A stretch of DNA of 64,000 nt from Bradyrhizobium sp. (GTDB lineage: Bacteria > Pseudomonadota > Alphaproteobacteria > Rhizobiales > Xanthobacteraceae): positions 53,499 to 117,498 of the forward strand of contig NZ_DAHUXJ010000106.1 of assembly GCF_027307225.1 (NCBI RefSeq), written 5' to 3'. Positions 27,001 to 35,834 of this stretch are shown one piece after another; the stretch's first letter is position 1, and the number at the start of each line of letters is the position of its first letter. The translations under genes and the position numbers were made by a program. The notes beneath the pieces were generated by a model, which worked only from the letters and a program-made list of their open reading frames with translations, had not been told where the DNA came from and searched no databases.

Positions 27001-27779
27001 CCGTGACGCTGGAGGCGGCCCGCATCAGAGGTCTCGATCCACGCGCCTTCGATGTTGCAATCCGTACCAGCGACGAAGGACAGGCGACCGACGATCAGCG
27101 TTTGCGCAAGATCGTGGAGCCGGCGCTGTCGGGCGGCACGCTCCTGGTCTCATCGGCGCAGATCCCGTTTACGATTCATGACGGCCGGCTTCGCGTCGGC
27201 GCGACCGCGCTCGAGTCCGATGGCGTCCGCGCCATCGTCTCCGGTGGCTACGATATCCCGGCAGACCAGGCCGACATTCGTGCAACGCTCGCGGCTCCTG
27301 GCGTCGGAGCCGGACAGGCGAGCCCGCCGGAAATCCAGATTTTCGCCGCCGGCCCGCCGGACAGGCTCAATCGCACCGTCGATGTCGCGGCGCTGTCGTC
27401 GTGGCTTGCGGTGAGGGCGATCGATCGCGAGACCAAGCGGCTGGATTCGATCGAGCGCGGCGAGGCCACGCCGGCATCGATTGCGCCGCAGTCGCCAACC
27501 TCACCGGAGGCGACCTCGCCCAATGAATCGCCCCATGCGTCGCCGGCAATAAAGCCGAGAGTGAGCGCGCCTCGACCGTTCGCGATTCCGCCTGTCGCCA
27601 ACGCGCCGGCAGTGAACGCCGCTCCAGCCAGCAATTCGCCCGTCGTGAGCCAGCAGGCCCAGCAACTGCCCCCGCCATTGCCTCCGCCGATCGAAGTGCG
27701 GCCGGCGCCGCGCCCAGCCAAGCCGCGGCCGCCGCTGGTGCTGACGCCGCCCGCGGCCGTGCCGCGCCCGGTTTTCTAG
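24054..27779 (+). CDS. AsmA-family protein
   Basis: A very large (1241 residues) envelope protein. One N-terminal membrane helix (LLGLAIAFIIALVAALVGPYFV) is followed by the AsmA start motif (DWNQFRPQFEAEATQVIGAPVRVAGEL), long beta-rich repeats, and the AsmA_2-like C-terminal region (AARTSAQMTLSSQGRS, LDPRAFDVAIRTSDEG). AsmA-like proteins form long grooves that carry phospholipid between the membranes. The last 110 residues are Pro/Ala-rich and disordered. GTG start after CAGAGGAGACACC. It lies just beyond a palindromic repeat and shares no operon. Confidence 0.9.
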   Translation: MQTTLLGLAIAFIIALVAALVGPYFVDWNQFRPQFEAEATQVIGAPVRVAGELQARLLPSPTLRLRSVVVGGANDLGKVRADKLDVEFSLSSLMRGEWRATELTIGGMALDLGLDPKGAIDWPTGSGKFNLGSLSIDKLHLTGRVALHDALSHRTLELDEIAFSGDVRSLAGSLRGDGSFTLSGSRYPFRVSSGQNADGDGTRLHLVVDSSQRPLSADLDGVLNFERRIPHFEGTVTWTAGAAAKGDKGAAPSPPWRISAKVKADHDVAKFAQIEASYGAEDAALKFAGAGDLRFGASPLLHATLFARQLDADRFAGKETAPAPGAAKSGGIKPNDSKDNSVEPVRVLPVLRSLMGALPESPIPAKLEFSTDQIVLGGRSLQNVEAELRTDSKSWTVDRLDVRAPGATHILLSGQAPDTKSGHFKGALSIESSDPDTLVMWMQGRSEPAYRSQNPFHLNGDVDIAGNSFVIENVKCELDGGTVAGRIALTHDSRNGAALDAALKAGRLDIDSAAAFARAVLGPQGDWPERAKLSLQIDHAISAGQDLHPFAAKLGYDPKTWTLDSLKIGETTGVMLEGKGAFDRTDATGRLALDSSAASLSQIAGTIAPLWPQLAARLNAMKLGAGPAHARLALAIDKEAGHADRTNAHASIDLDAPRFKGSITLAAKPGTASLRDADLDKLMHGEIALDTRLSSEEGAPLLTLLGLDGVIAARAGPAQLQGSMSGVWGKPLRIKIDLTGAGFEAETQGTADPFKALDLKAAQANLSLKAHGLNLSPLFDLKPSDKLAQDVGLTTRIALASGKVTFDDIDGRMAGSRLRGRVAMTLDGDRNIDGELGLDTLDLEPALGLMIGAAGRDVSEPFGSGFVKNWHGQIAFQALRGVLPGGSELRPLSGTVKGDGQSLVVDKIKGRIGGGEVSGNVEAREGATGLSLNARVALSGVDGSALHYRELAMPAARTSAQMTLSSQGRSTSAVTGAISGNGTVTLEAARIRGLDPRAFDVAIRTSDEGQATDDQRLRKIVEPALSGGTLLVSSAQIPFTIHDGRLRVGATALESDGVRAIVSGGYDIPADQADIRATLAAPGVGAGQASPPEIQIFAAGPPDRLNRTVDVAALSSWLAVRAIDRETKRLDSIERGEATPASIAPQSPTSPEATSPNESPHASPAIKPRVSAPRPFAIPPVANAPAVNAAPASNSPVVSQQAQQLPPPLPPPIEVRPAPRPAKPRPPLVLTPPAAVPRPVF

Positions 27780-27908
27780 CTTGGACCTGAAGGCGAATAG
27801 CGCCGCAGCGATTCCGCCGCGCGAGCGGCTCGCTCGCCGGCGTCCGGTCGCGCAGATAAGTCGTTCAGGCGTGGCGTCCTGGGACTTCGACCCTCAAAGT
27901 CCGATTGC

Positions 27909-28187
27909 TCAGACCTTGTCGGCGACCTGTTGCCTTGGCTCCGCGGCCACCGCCGAAGACGCGGCGGCTTGCGCGCGCGAGCGGAAGTAGTCCAGCACAA
28001 AGAGCCGGATCGCCGACGACAGATTGCCCTGCTGGCGGTTGCTGTCGATCTCGCCGACCAGTTCGGACAGCGTGATGTTCCGCAAGCCCGAGATTTCCTT
28101 CATCCCGTTCCAGAACGCTTCTTCCAGGCTGACGCTGGTCTTGTGGCCGGCGACCACGATCGATCGTTTCACGACGGGCGATTTCAT
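27909..28187 (-). CDS. Ribbon-helix-helix domain protein
   Basis: A 92-residue protein of the alphaproteobacterial RHH_4 type: VVKRSIVVAGHKTSVSLEEAFWNGMKEIS, then ITLSELVGEID and a helical C-terminus. The RHH fold normally binds DNA as a dimer. The start ATG overlaps the TGA of the DUF4169 gene by four bases, so translation is coupled. Target genes are unknown; position after fumC and DUF4169 suggests one operon. Confidence 0.88.
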   Translation of the reverse strand: MKSPVVKRSIVVAGHKTSVSLEEAFWNGMKEISGLRNITLSELVGEIDSNRQQGNLSSAIRLFVLDYFRSRAQAAASSAVAAEPRQQVADKV

Positions 28188-28372
28188 GATGCGTCTCCGC
28201 CGTCGATGCGATGTTGATCGAGCAGCTCGCGGGCGCGTTCGCTGCGCGCCTCCTCGAGTTCGCGTTCGGACCTCGTGCGGCCGAAGTGCGTGCGGTTGGC
28301 GGCCGCGTCCTGCTCGGACCGCTCCCGGGCCGCGCGCTTCTTGAACCGCTTCAGATTGACCAAGTCCCCCAT
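28184..28372 (-). CDS. DUF4169 family protein
   Basis: A 62-residue, strongly charged helical protein (MGDLVNLKRFKKRAARERSE..., ending DQHRIDGGDAS) matching the DUF4169 pattern. Function unknown; the N-terminal VNLKRFKKRA could bind nucleic acid. A start five codons upstream (MTGAG) is possible. It sits between fumC and the RHH gene with a coupled overlap to the latter. Confidence 0.85.
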   Translation of the reverse strand: MGDLVNLKRFKKRAARERSEQDAAANRTHFGRTRSERELEEARSERARELLDQHRIDGGDAS

Positions 28373-28650
28373 GCCGGCCCCCGTCATGCAAATATGATCG
28401 TCATCGAGACGGTGCGGCCATTCGACGAATGCGGGAAGGTTGGTGTTGCGTGCAAATTCGAGGGATACGCGCAGGCCAGCTCGATCCTCATTATCAGATT
28501 CCCCATTATGCAGTCCGATCGCAAATGTCGCGTGTCACGTTCGAAATAATTTTTGCTCTACCACGGGCAAGCACCGACGTAAAAGACAATGAAGCATAAT
28601 TCTTTAGGCGGCGTGAAAAAGGGTCACATTGCATTGGCGCCATGCGCCGT

Positions 28651-30066
28651 TCATCCGGGGTGCGTCATTTCGCGCGGCTTCACCAAACGGTCGAATTCGT
28701 CGGCAGAAACAAAGCCAAGTCTGACAGCCTCTTCCTTCAAGGTTGTGCCACGCCCATGCGCCGATTTGGCCACTTTCGCGGCATTATCATAGCCGATCTT
28801 CGGAGCCAACGCCGTCACCAGCATCAGCGAACGCTCCATCAGTTCGTGAATGCGTTTTTCGTCGGCGCGTATACCCTCGACGCAGTGTTCCGTAAATGAG
28901 CGGGCCACGTCCGCCAGCAGTTGTATGGAATTCATCATACAATATGCCAGAAGCGGTTTGTAGACGTTCAGCTCGAAATGGCCCTGGCTTCCGGCGATTG
29001 TGATGGCGGCCTGATTGCCGAACACCTGGCAGCACACCATGGTGACGGCCTCGCACTGCGTCGGGTTGACCTTGCCCGGCATGATCGAGGAGCCCGGTTC
29101 GTTCTCGGGCAGGATCAATTCGCCGAGGCCGGAACGGGGGCCGGAGCCGAGCAGGCGGATGTCGTTGGCGATCTTGAACAGCCCGGTGGCAGCCGCGTTC
29201 AGCGCGCCATGCGCGAACACATAGGCATCGTTGGAAGCGAGCGCCTCGAATTTGTTGGCAGCGCTGGTGAAGGGCAGGCGGGTGATCTTCGCGGCGTGGC
29301 GGGCAAAGGTCTTTGCGAATCTCGGCTTCGAATTCAGCCCGGTGCCCACAGCCGTGCCGCCTTGCGCCAGCGGGTAAAGCTCCTTCAGCGCGACGCGGAT
29401 CCGCGCGATGCCGTGCTCGACCTGCGCGGCATAGCCGGAAAATTCCTGGCCCAGCGTCATCGGCGTCGCATCCTGGGTGTGGGTGCGGCCGATCTTGACG
29501 ATACGTCCGAACGCCTTCTCTTTGGTGCGCAGCGCACGATGCAGCATCGTCAGCGCCGGCAGCAGTTCGTGCGTGATCGCAACGGCGGCTGCGATATGCA
29601 TCGCGGTCGGAAACGAGTCGTTGGACGACTGGCTCTTGTTGACGTGATCGTTGGGATGCACCGGCGATTTCGCGCCACGCTTGCCGCCCAACAATTCATT
29701 GGCGCGATTGGCGATCACCTCGTTGAGGTTCATGTTGGTCTGGGTGCCGGATCCGGTCTGCCAGACCAACAGCGGAAAGTGATCGTCCAACTGGCCGTCG
29801 ATCACCTCCCGCGCGGCGCGAATGATGGCCCGCGCGCGGCGCTGGTCGAGCAGGCGCAAGTCGCGATTGGTTTCGGCCGCGGCGAGCTTGACGATGCCGA
29901 GCGCATGAATGATCTCGATCGGCATGCGGTCGCGGCCGATGCGGAAATTCTGCCGGGAGCGCTCGGTCTGCGCGCCCCAATAGCTGACGGCATCGACTTC
30001 GATCGGACCGAAACTGTCGGTCTCGGTGCGTGTCGGTTTGGACGCGGAAGCTTTCGATCGGGCCAT
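28651..30066 (-). CDS. fumC: Fumarate hydratase class II
   Basis: Converts fumarate to malate in the TCA cycle; 471 residues, the usual class II size plus a short basic N-terminus. The family signature [15 protein letters not shown] is present, with the SSNDSFPT and [10 protein letters not shown] motifs of the active site. It needs no iron-sulfur cluster, so it works under oxidative stress. The 263 bases between it and DUF4169 (28388-28650) show no gene. Confidence 0.97.
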   Translation of the reverse strand: MARSKASASKPTRTETDSFGPIEVDAVSYWGAQTERSRQNFRIGRDRMPIEIIHALGIVKLAAAETNRDLRLLDQRRARAIIRAAREVIDGQLDDHFPLLVWQTGSGTQTNMNLNEVIANRANELLGGKRGAKSPVHPNDHVNKSQSSNDSFPTAMHIAAAVAITHELLPALTMLHRALRTKEKAFGRIVKIGRTHTQDATPMTLGQEFSGYAAQVEHGIARIRVALKELYPLAQGGTAVGTGLNSKPRFAKTFARHAAKITRLPFTSAANKFEALASNDAYVFAHGALNAAATGLFKIANDIRLLGSGPRSGLGELILPENEPGSSIMPGKVNPTQCEAVTMVCCQVFGNQAAITIAGSQGHFELNVYKPLLAYCMMNSIQLLADVARSFTEHCVEGIRADEKRIHELMERSLMLVTALAPKIGYDNAAKVAKSAHGRGTTLKEEAVRLGFVSADEFDRLVKPREMTHPG

Positions 30067-30118
30067 AACTCACACCTATGGAAAATAGGCGGCATTCGCG
30101 GATCGCCGGTCGCGCTCG

Positions 30119-30628
30119 TTATTTCTTGCGGAAGCGATCGAGCCGCACCACCTCGGCTCCCTCGGAGGGCTTTTCCGGCTCGTCCTTCGCCTCCTTCTCG
30201 GGCGCGGGCAAGACGGACGCCGGAGACGAGGGCGTGGCCTCATTTCCATCCGCGGCTGCTGCGGGCGTGGCATCGCCCATCTCGAATTGCAGGCCGAACT
30301 GTACCGAGGGATCGAAGAAGCTCTTGATGGAGCTGAAGGGGACCACGAGGCGCTCGGGAATGCCGCCAAACGACAGGCCGACCTCGAAGCGCTCCTCCGT
30401 CACGATCAGGTCCCAGAACTGGTGCTGGAGAATGACGGTCATCTCGTCCGGATATTGCGCCAGTAGCCGCGGCGACAACTTCACGCCCTCGGCGGTGGAG
30501 GCGAAGGTGATGAAGAAGTGGTGGTCGCCCGGCAGGCCGTGCTCGGCGGCATCCGCCAGCACGCGACGCAGCACCCCGCGGAGCGCGTCGCGGGCCAGTA
30601 CGTCGTATCGGATGTGATCGGTCGCCAT
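30119..30628 (-). CDS. sspB: ClpXP adaptor SspB
   Basis: A 169-residue alphaproteobacterial SspB. The substrate-binding domain (about 5-120) includes HHFFITFASTAEGVKLSPRLLAQYPDEMTVILQHQFWDLIV and FGGIPERLVVPFSSIKSFFDPSVQF. The charged linker ends in the ClpX-binding tail EVVRLDRFRKK. SspB delivers ssrA-tagged proteins to ClpXP. It lies only about 230 bases downstream of the ssrA gene on the same strand, which puts the tag and its adaptor side by side. Confidence 0.93.
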   Translation of the reverse strand: MATDHIRYDVLARDALRGVLRRVLADAAEHGLPGDHHFFITFASTAEGVKLSPRLLAQYPDEMTVILQHQFWDLIVTEERFEVGLSFGGIPERLVVPFSSIKSFFDPSVQFGLQFEMGDATPAAAADGNEATPSSPASVLPAPEKEAKDEPEKPSEGAEVVRLDRFRKK

Positions 30629-30761
30629 GGTCGGTCCTGTCGCAGGATTTGAAAGGTTCTCCCCTTGAAGCCGGCCGCCGCCGTGCCCGACTCGGGGAAG
30701 AGGTCCACTACCGTACCCTGCTTAATGACGGAGGTCAGCAGCCCGGCAAACAAAGGATGGT

Positions 30762-30801
30762 CACAAAAGGAAAGTGGAGGCTTCTGTTGCCAGGTGCCTC
30801 C
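30762..30801 (-). terminator. Likely terminator of the ssrA transcript
   Basis: On the reverse strand GGAGGC (30801-30796) pairs with GCCTCC (30781-30776), followed by ACTTTCCTTTTG. It lies 40 bases past the end of the tmRNA coding piece. Confidence 0.55.
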
Positions 30802-30840
30802 GAACCCCGCCTAACGGAGCTTAACCCGCCAGGACTTTAA

Positions 30841-31100
30841 GATGGTCTTTCAAACTGCGTTACGCAGCCTGAGCAACCGGAGCATAGTTGTCGTTTGCAA
30901 CTATTGCATGGCCCGATATCGGCGGAACCATACCGAGAAAAAACACGCCCTTTACGCCCTCGTCGATCCTGTTTCGCCCCCGCCGAAGCCCGCCTGTTTC
31001 TGGCATCATGGTTCGGGTTTTGGTGGAGGCGCCGGGTACTGCCCCCGGGTCCGAATGGTTTATTGCGACGGCCATTTATTTCCATAGCCGGCAAGCCGGC
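30841..31100 (-). ncRNA. ssrA: Two-piece (circularly permuted) tmRNA
   Basis: The reverse strand first carries the acceptor piece, whose T-arm (CCGGG/CCCGG) and acceptor strand CGCCTCC end in an encoded CCA at 31021. An internal spacer of about 39 bases follows. The coding piece starts GGGGGCGAAACAGG at 30981; GGGGGCG pairs with CGCCTCC. The resume codon is GCA at 30898 and the tag ANDNYAPVAQAA ends at the TAA at 30862-30860, inside a CTGCG/CGCAG stem. Permuted tmRNA is the known alphaproteobacterial form and the tag matches Bradyrhizobium. Outer ends are approximate. It rescues stalled ribosomes. Confidence 0.95.
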
Positions 31101-31106
31101 ACCCCC

Positions 31107-31112
31107 AATATA
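31107..31112 (-). promoter_or_regulatory. Candidate -10 element of ssrA
   Basis: TATATT on the reverse strand, about seven bases before a G-rich start of the acceptor piece. No convincing -35 hexamer is seen, so this is tentative. Confidence 0.35.
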
Positions 31113-31252
31113 GGGGGCAAAGGTTGAGAAAGACAGTGCCGGAAAGCTCCTGAAACACATGGTTTTGAGCAAACCGGAGCCTCCGGCATCCAGAAAGGTG
31201 GATATGCCGGAATAAGGGTTGGCCTCTCTCGGGCCCGCCTTTAAATGGTGCC

Positions 31253-31849
31253 ATGCCCCCGGATTCGTCATCGGCCGCTGTCGCAGCGCCGGATATTTCG
31301 ACTTCACCCCCCAGCCTGATCACGCTGTTTGTCGCCTTTGCCAAGATGTCGCTTGCGGGGTTTGGCGGGGTCCTGGTGTGGGCGCGGCGCGGTATCGTCG
31401 ACCAGCACAAATGGATGACCGCGGACGAATTCAACGAGACCTTTGCGCTCTGCCATTTTCTCCCCGGCCCCAATATCGTCAATCTCACCTTCGTGTTCGG
31501 TTCGCGCCTGCGCGGATTGCCGGGCGCGGTTGCCGCCTTCACGGGATTGCTCGGCCCGCCGGCCTTGATCATGGTCGTGATGGGCGCGCTCTATAGCCGC
31601 TACGGCGATATCGATGCGCTGCGCCGAATTCTGTCCGGGGTCGCTTGCGCTGCCATCGGTCTGATGCTGGCGGTGGTGTTCCGGATGATGACGCCGCTGC
31701 TCAAGCGGCGCGATGTCACCGCGCTGCTGGTCATGGCCGTGGTTTTCATCGCGATAGGCATCACGCGCCTGCCGCTGCCACTGGTGTTGATCGTGGCCAT
31801 CCCGATCTCTATCGCCATCACTTATTGGATGCGGAGGCAGGCGGCATGA
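31253..31849 (+). CDS. Chromate transporter family protein, N-half type
   Basis: One half of a split CHR-family transporter, 198 residues with six likely helices. The family motif FAKMSLAGFGGVLVWARRGIVDQHKWMTADEF and the LPGPNIVNLTFVFG loop are present. Its stop overlaps the start of the second half. Short CHR proteins usually act as such pairs. Chromate efflux is the family activity; real substrate unproven. Confidence 0.9.
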   Translation: MPPDSSSAAVAAPDISTSPPSLITLFVAFAKMSLAGFGGVLVWARRGIVDQHKWMTADEFNETFALCHFLPGPNIVNLTFVFGSRLRGLPGAVAAFTGLLGPPALIMVVMGALYSRYGDIDALRRILSGVACAAIGLMLAVVFRMMTPLLKRRDVTALLVMAVVFIAIGITRLPLPLVLIVAIPISIAITYWMRRQAA

Positions 31850-32382
31850 ATTCCGATTCCAATCCGGTGCTCACGCTCGCCTGGACCTTCGGCGTGATGT
31901 CGCTGTTTGCGGTCGGCGGCGCCAATTCGGCTATCCCCGAAATGCACCGTGTCGCCGTCGACGTGAACCACTGGCTCAGCGACAAGCAATTCGCCGACGT
32001 CTACGCGATCGCGCAACTCTCGCCCGGGCCGAACGTGTTGATCGTGACCCTGATCGGTTATTCGGTGGCGGGGCTTGTCGGGGCACTGGTCGCCACGGTT
32101 GCGATGTGCGTGCCGACCGCGGTACTGGCCCTGATCGTCAGCCGCTTCCTGACCCGCGCGAGCCAGGCGCGCTGGCCTGGCATTATTCAGGCGGCGCTGG
32201 TGCCGCTCTCGATCGGGCTGATGGGCGCGAGCGGCTTCATCCTGGCGCGCACCTCCGACCGCACCGTGGTCGCCGTCCTCGTCACATCAGGCGCGGCGGT
32301 GCTGGCCTCCGTGACCAAGCTCAATCCGCTCTGGATGCTGGTCGCCGGCGGCTGCCTCGGCTTTGCCGGCCTGATCGGGTGA
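31846..32382 (+). CDS. Chromate transporter family protein, C-half type
   Basis: The second half of the split pair, 178 residues. It repeats the family pattern in opposite flavour: FGVMSLFAVGGANSAIPEMHRVAVD and AIAQLSPGPNVLIVTLIGYSVAG. The ATG overlaps the previous TGA by four bases, so equal synthesis of both subunits is likely. Together the two equal one full-length ChrA. Confidence 0.9.
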   Translation: MNSDSNPVLTLAWTFGVMSLFAVGGANSAIPEMHRVAVDVNHWLSDKQFADVYAIAQLSPGPNVLIVTLIGYSVAGLVGALVATVAMCVPTAVLALIVSRFLTRASQARWPGIIQAALVPLSIGLMGASGFILARTSDRTVVAVLVTSGAAVLASVTKLNPLWMLVAGGCLGFAGLIG

Positions 32383-32389
32383 CGTCTTT

Positions 32390-32537
32390 CCTCCCTCCCC
32401 CACGAGCGAAGCGAGGTGCGGGGAGGGAAGGCCGAAGCGAAGCGGAGGCCAGGGTGGGGGCTCTTCTCGCACCCCCCACCCCGATGCTCGCTTCACTCGC
32501 ATCGACCCTCCCCACCGCTTCGCGGGGGAGGGATGAG
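32390..32537. repeat. GC-rich palindromic repeat pair
   Basis: CCTCCCCCACGAGCGAAGCG and GTGCGGGGAGGG form one hairpin; CCCTCCCCACCGCTTCGCGG with GGGGGAGGG forms another. It occupies most of the 329-base gap between the chromate pair and thyA; the rest of the gap shows no gene. Confidence 0.7.
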
Positions 32538-32711
32538 GAAAGTGCGGCGGTTTCCAGGCTTGTGATAGCCCGGCCGGATGCTCACTTTTCAGGGTATAAA
32601 GAGCGGATAGGGCCGAATCGGCGTTTTGAACGCCAGGCGCCGCCGCTAAAAGTTCGGCTCTGGTGAGCCGTATCTGGAAGCGGCTGTCGACCGTGGAACG
32701 TCATTAAACCC

Positions 32712-33506
32712 ATGATCCAGTATCACGACCTGCTCGAACGGATTCTGGCCGACGGCGTGGAGAAATCCGACCGCACCGGCACCGGCACGATCTCGATCTT
32801 CGGTCACCAGATGCGCTTCAATCTGGCGGCAGGTTTCCCGATGCTGACCACCAAGAAGCTACCGCTGAAGGCGATCATCCACGAACTGCTCTGGTTTCTG
32901 AAAGGCGATACCAACGTCAAATATCTGCGCGACCATGGCGTCACGATCTGGGACGAGTGGGCCGACGCCAATGGCGATCTCGGTCCGGTCTATGGTTCGC
33001 AATGGCGGTCGTGGCCCGCGCCGGATGGACGCAAGATCGACCAGATCGCCAAAGTGGTCGAGATGATCCGGAACAATCCGGATTCGCGGCGGCTGATCGT
33101 GAGCGCGTGGAATCCGGCCGAGATTGACCAGATGGCGCTGCCGCCCTGTCATTGCCTGTTCCAGTTCTACGTCGCCAATGGAAAATTATCCTGCCAGCTC
33201 TACCAGCGTTCGGCCGACGTGTTTCTCGGCGTGCCCTTCAACATCGCCTCCTATGCGCTGCTCACCATGATGGTCGCGCAGGTCACGGGATTGAAGGCGG
33301 GCGAATTCGTGCATTCGTTCGGCGACGCGCATCTTTATTCCAACCATGTCGAGCAGGCGCGGTTGCAACTGACGCGCGCGCCGCGCGCATTGCCAACCAT
33401 GAAGATCAATCCTGCCGTGAAGGACATCTTCGGCTTCCGCTTCGAAGACTTCGTCCTCGAAGGCTACGACCCGCATCCGCATATCAAGGCTGAGGTCGCG
33501 GTTTGA
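32712..33506 (+). CDS. thyA: Thymidylate synthase
   Basis: Makes dTMP from dUMP with methylene-tetrahydrofolate. It has 264 residues, the size of the Escherichia coli enzyme, with the catalytic Cys146 in [12 protein letters not shown], the RTGTGT phosphate loop and HLYSNHVEQ. It heads thyA-GNAT-folA, and its stop overlaps the TTG of the acetyltransferase gene. DHFR two genes down regenerates the folate it oxidises. Confidence 0.98.
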   Translation: MIQYHDLLERILADGVEKSDRTGTGTISIFGHQMRFNLAAGFPMLTTKKLPLKAIIHELLWFLKGDTNVKYLRDHGVTIWDEWADANGDLGPVYGSQWRSWPAPDGRKIDQIAKVVEMIRNNPDSRRLIVSAWNPAEIDQMALPPCHCLFQFYVANGKLSCQLYQRSADVFLGVPFNIASYALLTMMVAQVTGLKAGEFVHSFGDAHLYSNHVEQARLQLTRAPRALPTMKINPAVKDIFGFRFEDFVLEGYDPHPHIKAEVAV

Positions 33507-33988
33507 CTTTATCCATTCGCCGTGTGCGACCGGGTGAAGCGGGCGTCGTGCTCTCGCTGGTCCGTGAACTCGCCGAATACGAAAAGCTCCTGCATGAGGT
33601 CGAAGCGACCGAGAGCATGATCGCTGATGCGTTGTTCGCTCAACACCCGCGGCTGTTCTGCGACATCGCGGAATGGAATGGCGAGGTCGCGGGCTTTGCG
33701 ATCTGGTTCATTAATTTCTCCACGTTCTCGGGCCGCTCCGGAATCTATCTGGAAGACCTGTTCGTGCGGCAGGCCGCCCGCGGCAAGGGCATCGGCAAGG
33801 CGCTGCTGTCGCATCTCGCCAGGGAATGCGTGGCGAACAACTGGTCGCGCCTGCAATGGTCGGTGCTCGACTGGAACGCGCCGTCGATTGCGTTCTACAA
33901 GTCGCTCGGCGCGGTCATGATGGACGAGTGGACGGTCTGCAAGGTCGGTGGTACCGCGCTCCACGCGTTGGCCAAAGGAAAGTACTGA
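33503..33988 (+). CDS. GNAT-family N-acetyltransferase
   Basis: A 161-residue acetyltransferase. The acetyl-CoA loop is [20 protein letters not shown], and [25 protein letters not shown] resembles the diamine acetyltransferase (SSAT-like) group. The start is TTG in the overlap TTGA with the thyA stop, so it is translationally coupled. It sits between thyA and folA, whose pairing is conserved; a link to folate metabolism is not evident. The acceptor may be a polyamine or a thialysine-like amine. Confidence 0.9.
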   Translation: MTLSIRRVRPGEAGVVLSLVRELAEYEKLLHEVEATESMIADALFAQHPRLFCDIAEWNGEVAGFAIWFINFSTFSGRSGIYLEDLFVRQAARGKGIGKALLSHLARECVANNWSRLQWSVLDWNAPSIAFYKSLGAVMMDEWTVCKVGGTALHALAKGKY

Positions 33989-34491
33989 TGGAGATCGTGC
34001 TCATCGTTGCCGTCGCCGACAACGGCGTGATCGGCGCCGGCGGCGCGATCCCCTGGCGGCTCAAGACCGACATGCTGCGCCTCAAGGCGCTGACGATGGG
34101 AAAGCCGGTCGTGATGGGCCGCAAGACGTTCCTGTCGCTGCGCCGGCCGTTGCCCGGGCGCACCAACATCGTCATGACGCGGGATGCAAATTTCCGGGCG
34201 GCAGGCGCCGTCGTGACGGCGTCGGTCGCGCAGGCGCTGGACGTTGCGCGAGGAGACGCGCTGCGGCGTTTCGTCACTGAAATCGCCGTGATCGGCGGGG
34301 CGGAAATCTATGCCCAATGGATGGGGCTCGCCGATCGCCTCGAGATCACCGAAGTCCATGCCGTCCCTCAGGGCGATACCCGTTTTGCGCCAATAGATAA
34401 GGCGGCCTGGGACGAGGTGACGCGGACCGAAAACGCGGCCGGTCCGGACGACAGCGCGGCCTTCTCATTTGTTACTTACGTCAGGCGGTAG
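33988..34491 (+). CDS. folA: Dihydrofolate reductase
   Basis: Reduces dihydrofolate with NADPH; 167 residues. Conserved: IVAVADNGVIGAGGAIPWRLKTDM (substrate site with Pro-Trp and Asp), VVMGRKTF (NADPH), LPGRTNIVMTR and VIGGAEIYAQ. Its ATG shares an A with the preceding TGA (TGATG). It completes the thymidylate cycle with thyA. Confidence 0.96.
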   Translation: MEIVLIVAVADNGVIGAGGAIPWRLKTDMLRLKALTMGKPVVMGRKTFLSLRRPLPGRTNIVMTRDANFRAAGAVVTASVAQALDVARGDALRRFVTEIAVIGGAEIYAQWMGLADRLEITEVHAVPQGDTRFAPIDKAAWDEVTRTENAAGPDDSAAFSFVTYVRR

Positions 34492-34679
34492 TGCTTGCTA
34501 GCCGCATTAACCGCATCGGCTAATGTTTACGTTGACAATTCAGGGCCCAAGCTTAGCTCCTGCTGGCCAAGGCCCGCGTTGTAAGGGAAGTAGCCGTCCC
34601 CTATAAAGCCCTCGATAAAGCCTTGGCCCGCTAGCGGGGCAGTGGCTTGAGTGGCCCTTAGGCCTTGAAGGAGATTTGT

Positions 34680-35834
34680 ATGGCGTGGAAGAATCAGGGC
34701 GGAGGTCCCTGGGGTTCGGGTCCGAAGGGACCTTGGGGCTCCGGACCGCAGCCGACCGGCGGGGGGCCCAGGCCGCCCGACCTCGAAGATCTTCTCCGCC
34801 GCGCCCAGGACCGCATGCAGCAGTTTCTGCCAGGCGGCTATTTCAGCGGGCTTGGTATTGCGGTTGCGCTGCTCGCCGTCCTCGCGATCTGGGGTCTTTC
34901 CGGACTGTTCCGCGTGCAACCCGATGAACTCGGCGTCGTGCTCCGCTTCGGCAAGCCCGAGCGCACCGTCGGGCCCGGGCTGCGCTATCATCTGCCCTTT
35001 CCGGTCGAGACCGTGCTGCTGCCGAAGGCGCTGCGTGTCTCGACGCTCAACATCGGCTTCTCCTCCGAGGCGACACCGCGGCGCGGCGGCCGGGAGGTCC
35101 CGCGTGACATCCCGGAAGAAAGCCTGATGCTGACCGGCGATGAGAACATCGTCGATGTCCAGTTCACCGTGCTGTGGCGGATCAAGCCGAAGGGCGCCGC
35201 CGATTATCTTTTCAATATCCAGAATCCCGAAGGTTCCGTGAAGGCCGTCGCCGAAAGCGCGATGCGCGAAGTCGTCGGTCATTCGAACATTCAGGGCATC
35301 CTGACCAATGACAAGGACAAGATTCAGCTCGAGGTCCAGGAGTTGATGCAGCGGGTGCTCGACGGTTACGGCTCGGGCATTCTGGTGCAGCAGTTGCAGA
35401 TGGGTAACGTCAATCCGCCGAATCAGGACGTCATCCAGTCCTTCAACGATGTGACCAACGCCAAGACCGAGCTCGAGAGCCTGCAAAACCAGGCGCAGAC
35501 CTATGCCAATCAGGTTGTGCCCGGAGCGCGGGGCCGCGCGGCGCAGATCACCCAGGCCGCCGAAGGCTACAAGCAGCAGGCGGTCGCCGAGGCCAAGGGC
35601 CAGAGCGCGCGCTTCCTGAAGGTCTATGAGGAATACAAGAAGGCGCCCAACGTCACGCGCGAACGCATCTATCTCGAGACGATGGAGCGCGTTCTCGGCG
35701 GTTCCGACAAGCTTATCTATGACGGCGGACCGTCGGGGCAGGGCGTCGTGCCGTATCTGCCGCTGAGCGAACTGACGAAGCGGCAGGGATCGCAAGGTCC
35801 GACGCCGCAGCAAGGAACGGGAGGTTCGCGATGA
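34680..35834 (+). CDS. hflK: FtsH protease modulator HflK
   Basis: An SPFH/prohibitin membrane protein of 384 residues. A Gly/Pro-rich cytoplasmic N-terminus (QGGGPWGSGPKGPWGSG) precedes one membrane helix (about 54-76) and the periplasmic SPFH domain (FRVQPDELGVVLRFGKPERTVGPGLRYHLPFPVETV). With HflC it forms a cage around FtsH and restrains proteolysis. ATG follows GAAGGAG. The next gene overlaps its stop. Confidence 0.96.
   Translation: MAWKNQGGGPWGSGPKGPWGSGPQPTGGGPRPPDLEDLLRRAQDRMQQFLPGGYFSGLGIAVALLAVLAIWGLSGLFRVQPDELGVVLRFGKPERTVGPGLRYHLPFPVETVLLPKALRVSTLNIGFSSEATPRRGGREVPRDIPEESLMLTGDENIVDVQFTVLWRIKPKGAADYLFNIQNPEGSVKAVAESAMREVVGHSNIQGILTNDKDKIQLEVQELMQRVLDGYGSGILVQQLQMGNVNPPNQDVIQSFNDVTNAKTELESLQNQAQTYANQVVPGARGRAAQITQAAEGYKQQAVAEAKGQSARFLKVYEEYKKAPNVTRERIYLETMERVLGGSDKLIYDGGPSGQGVVPYLPLSELTKRQGSQGPTPQQGTGGSR

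Noticed and set aside
30842..31127. Short open frames over the tmRNA gene
   Set aside because: They are read across a structured RNA gene; only the 12-residue tag is translated in the known way.
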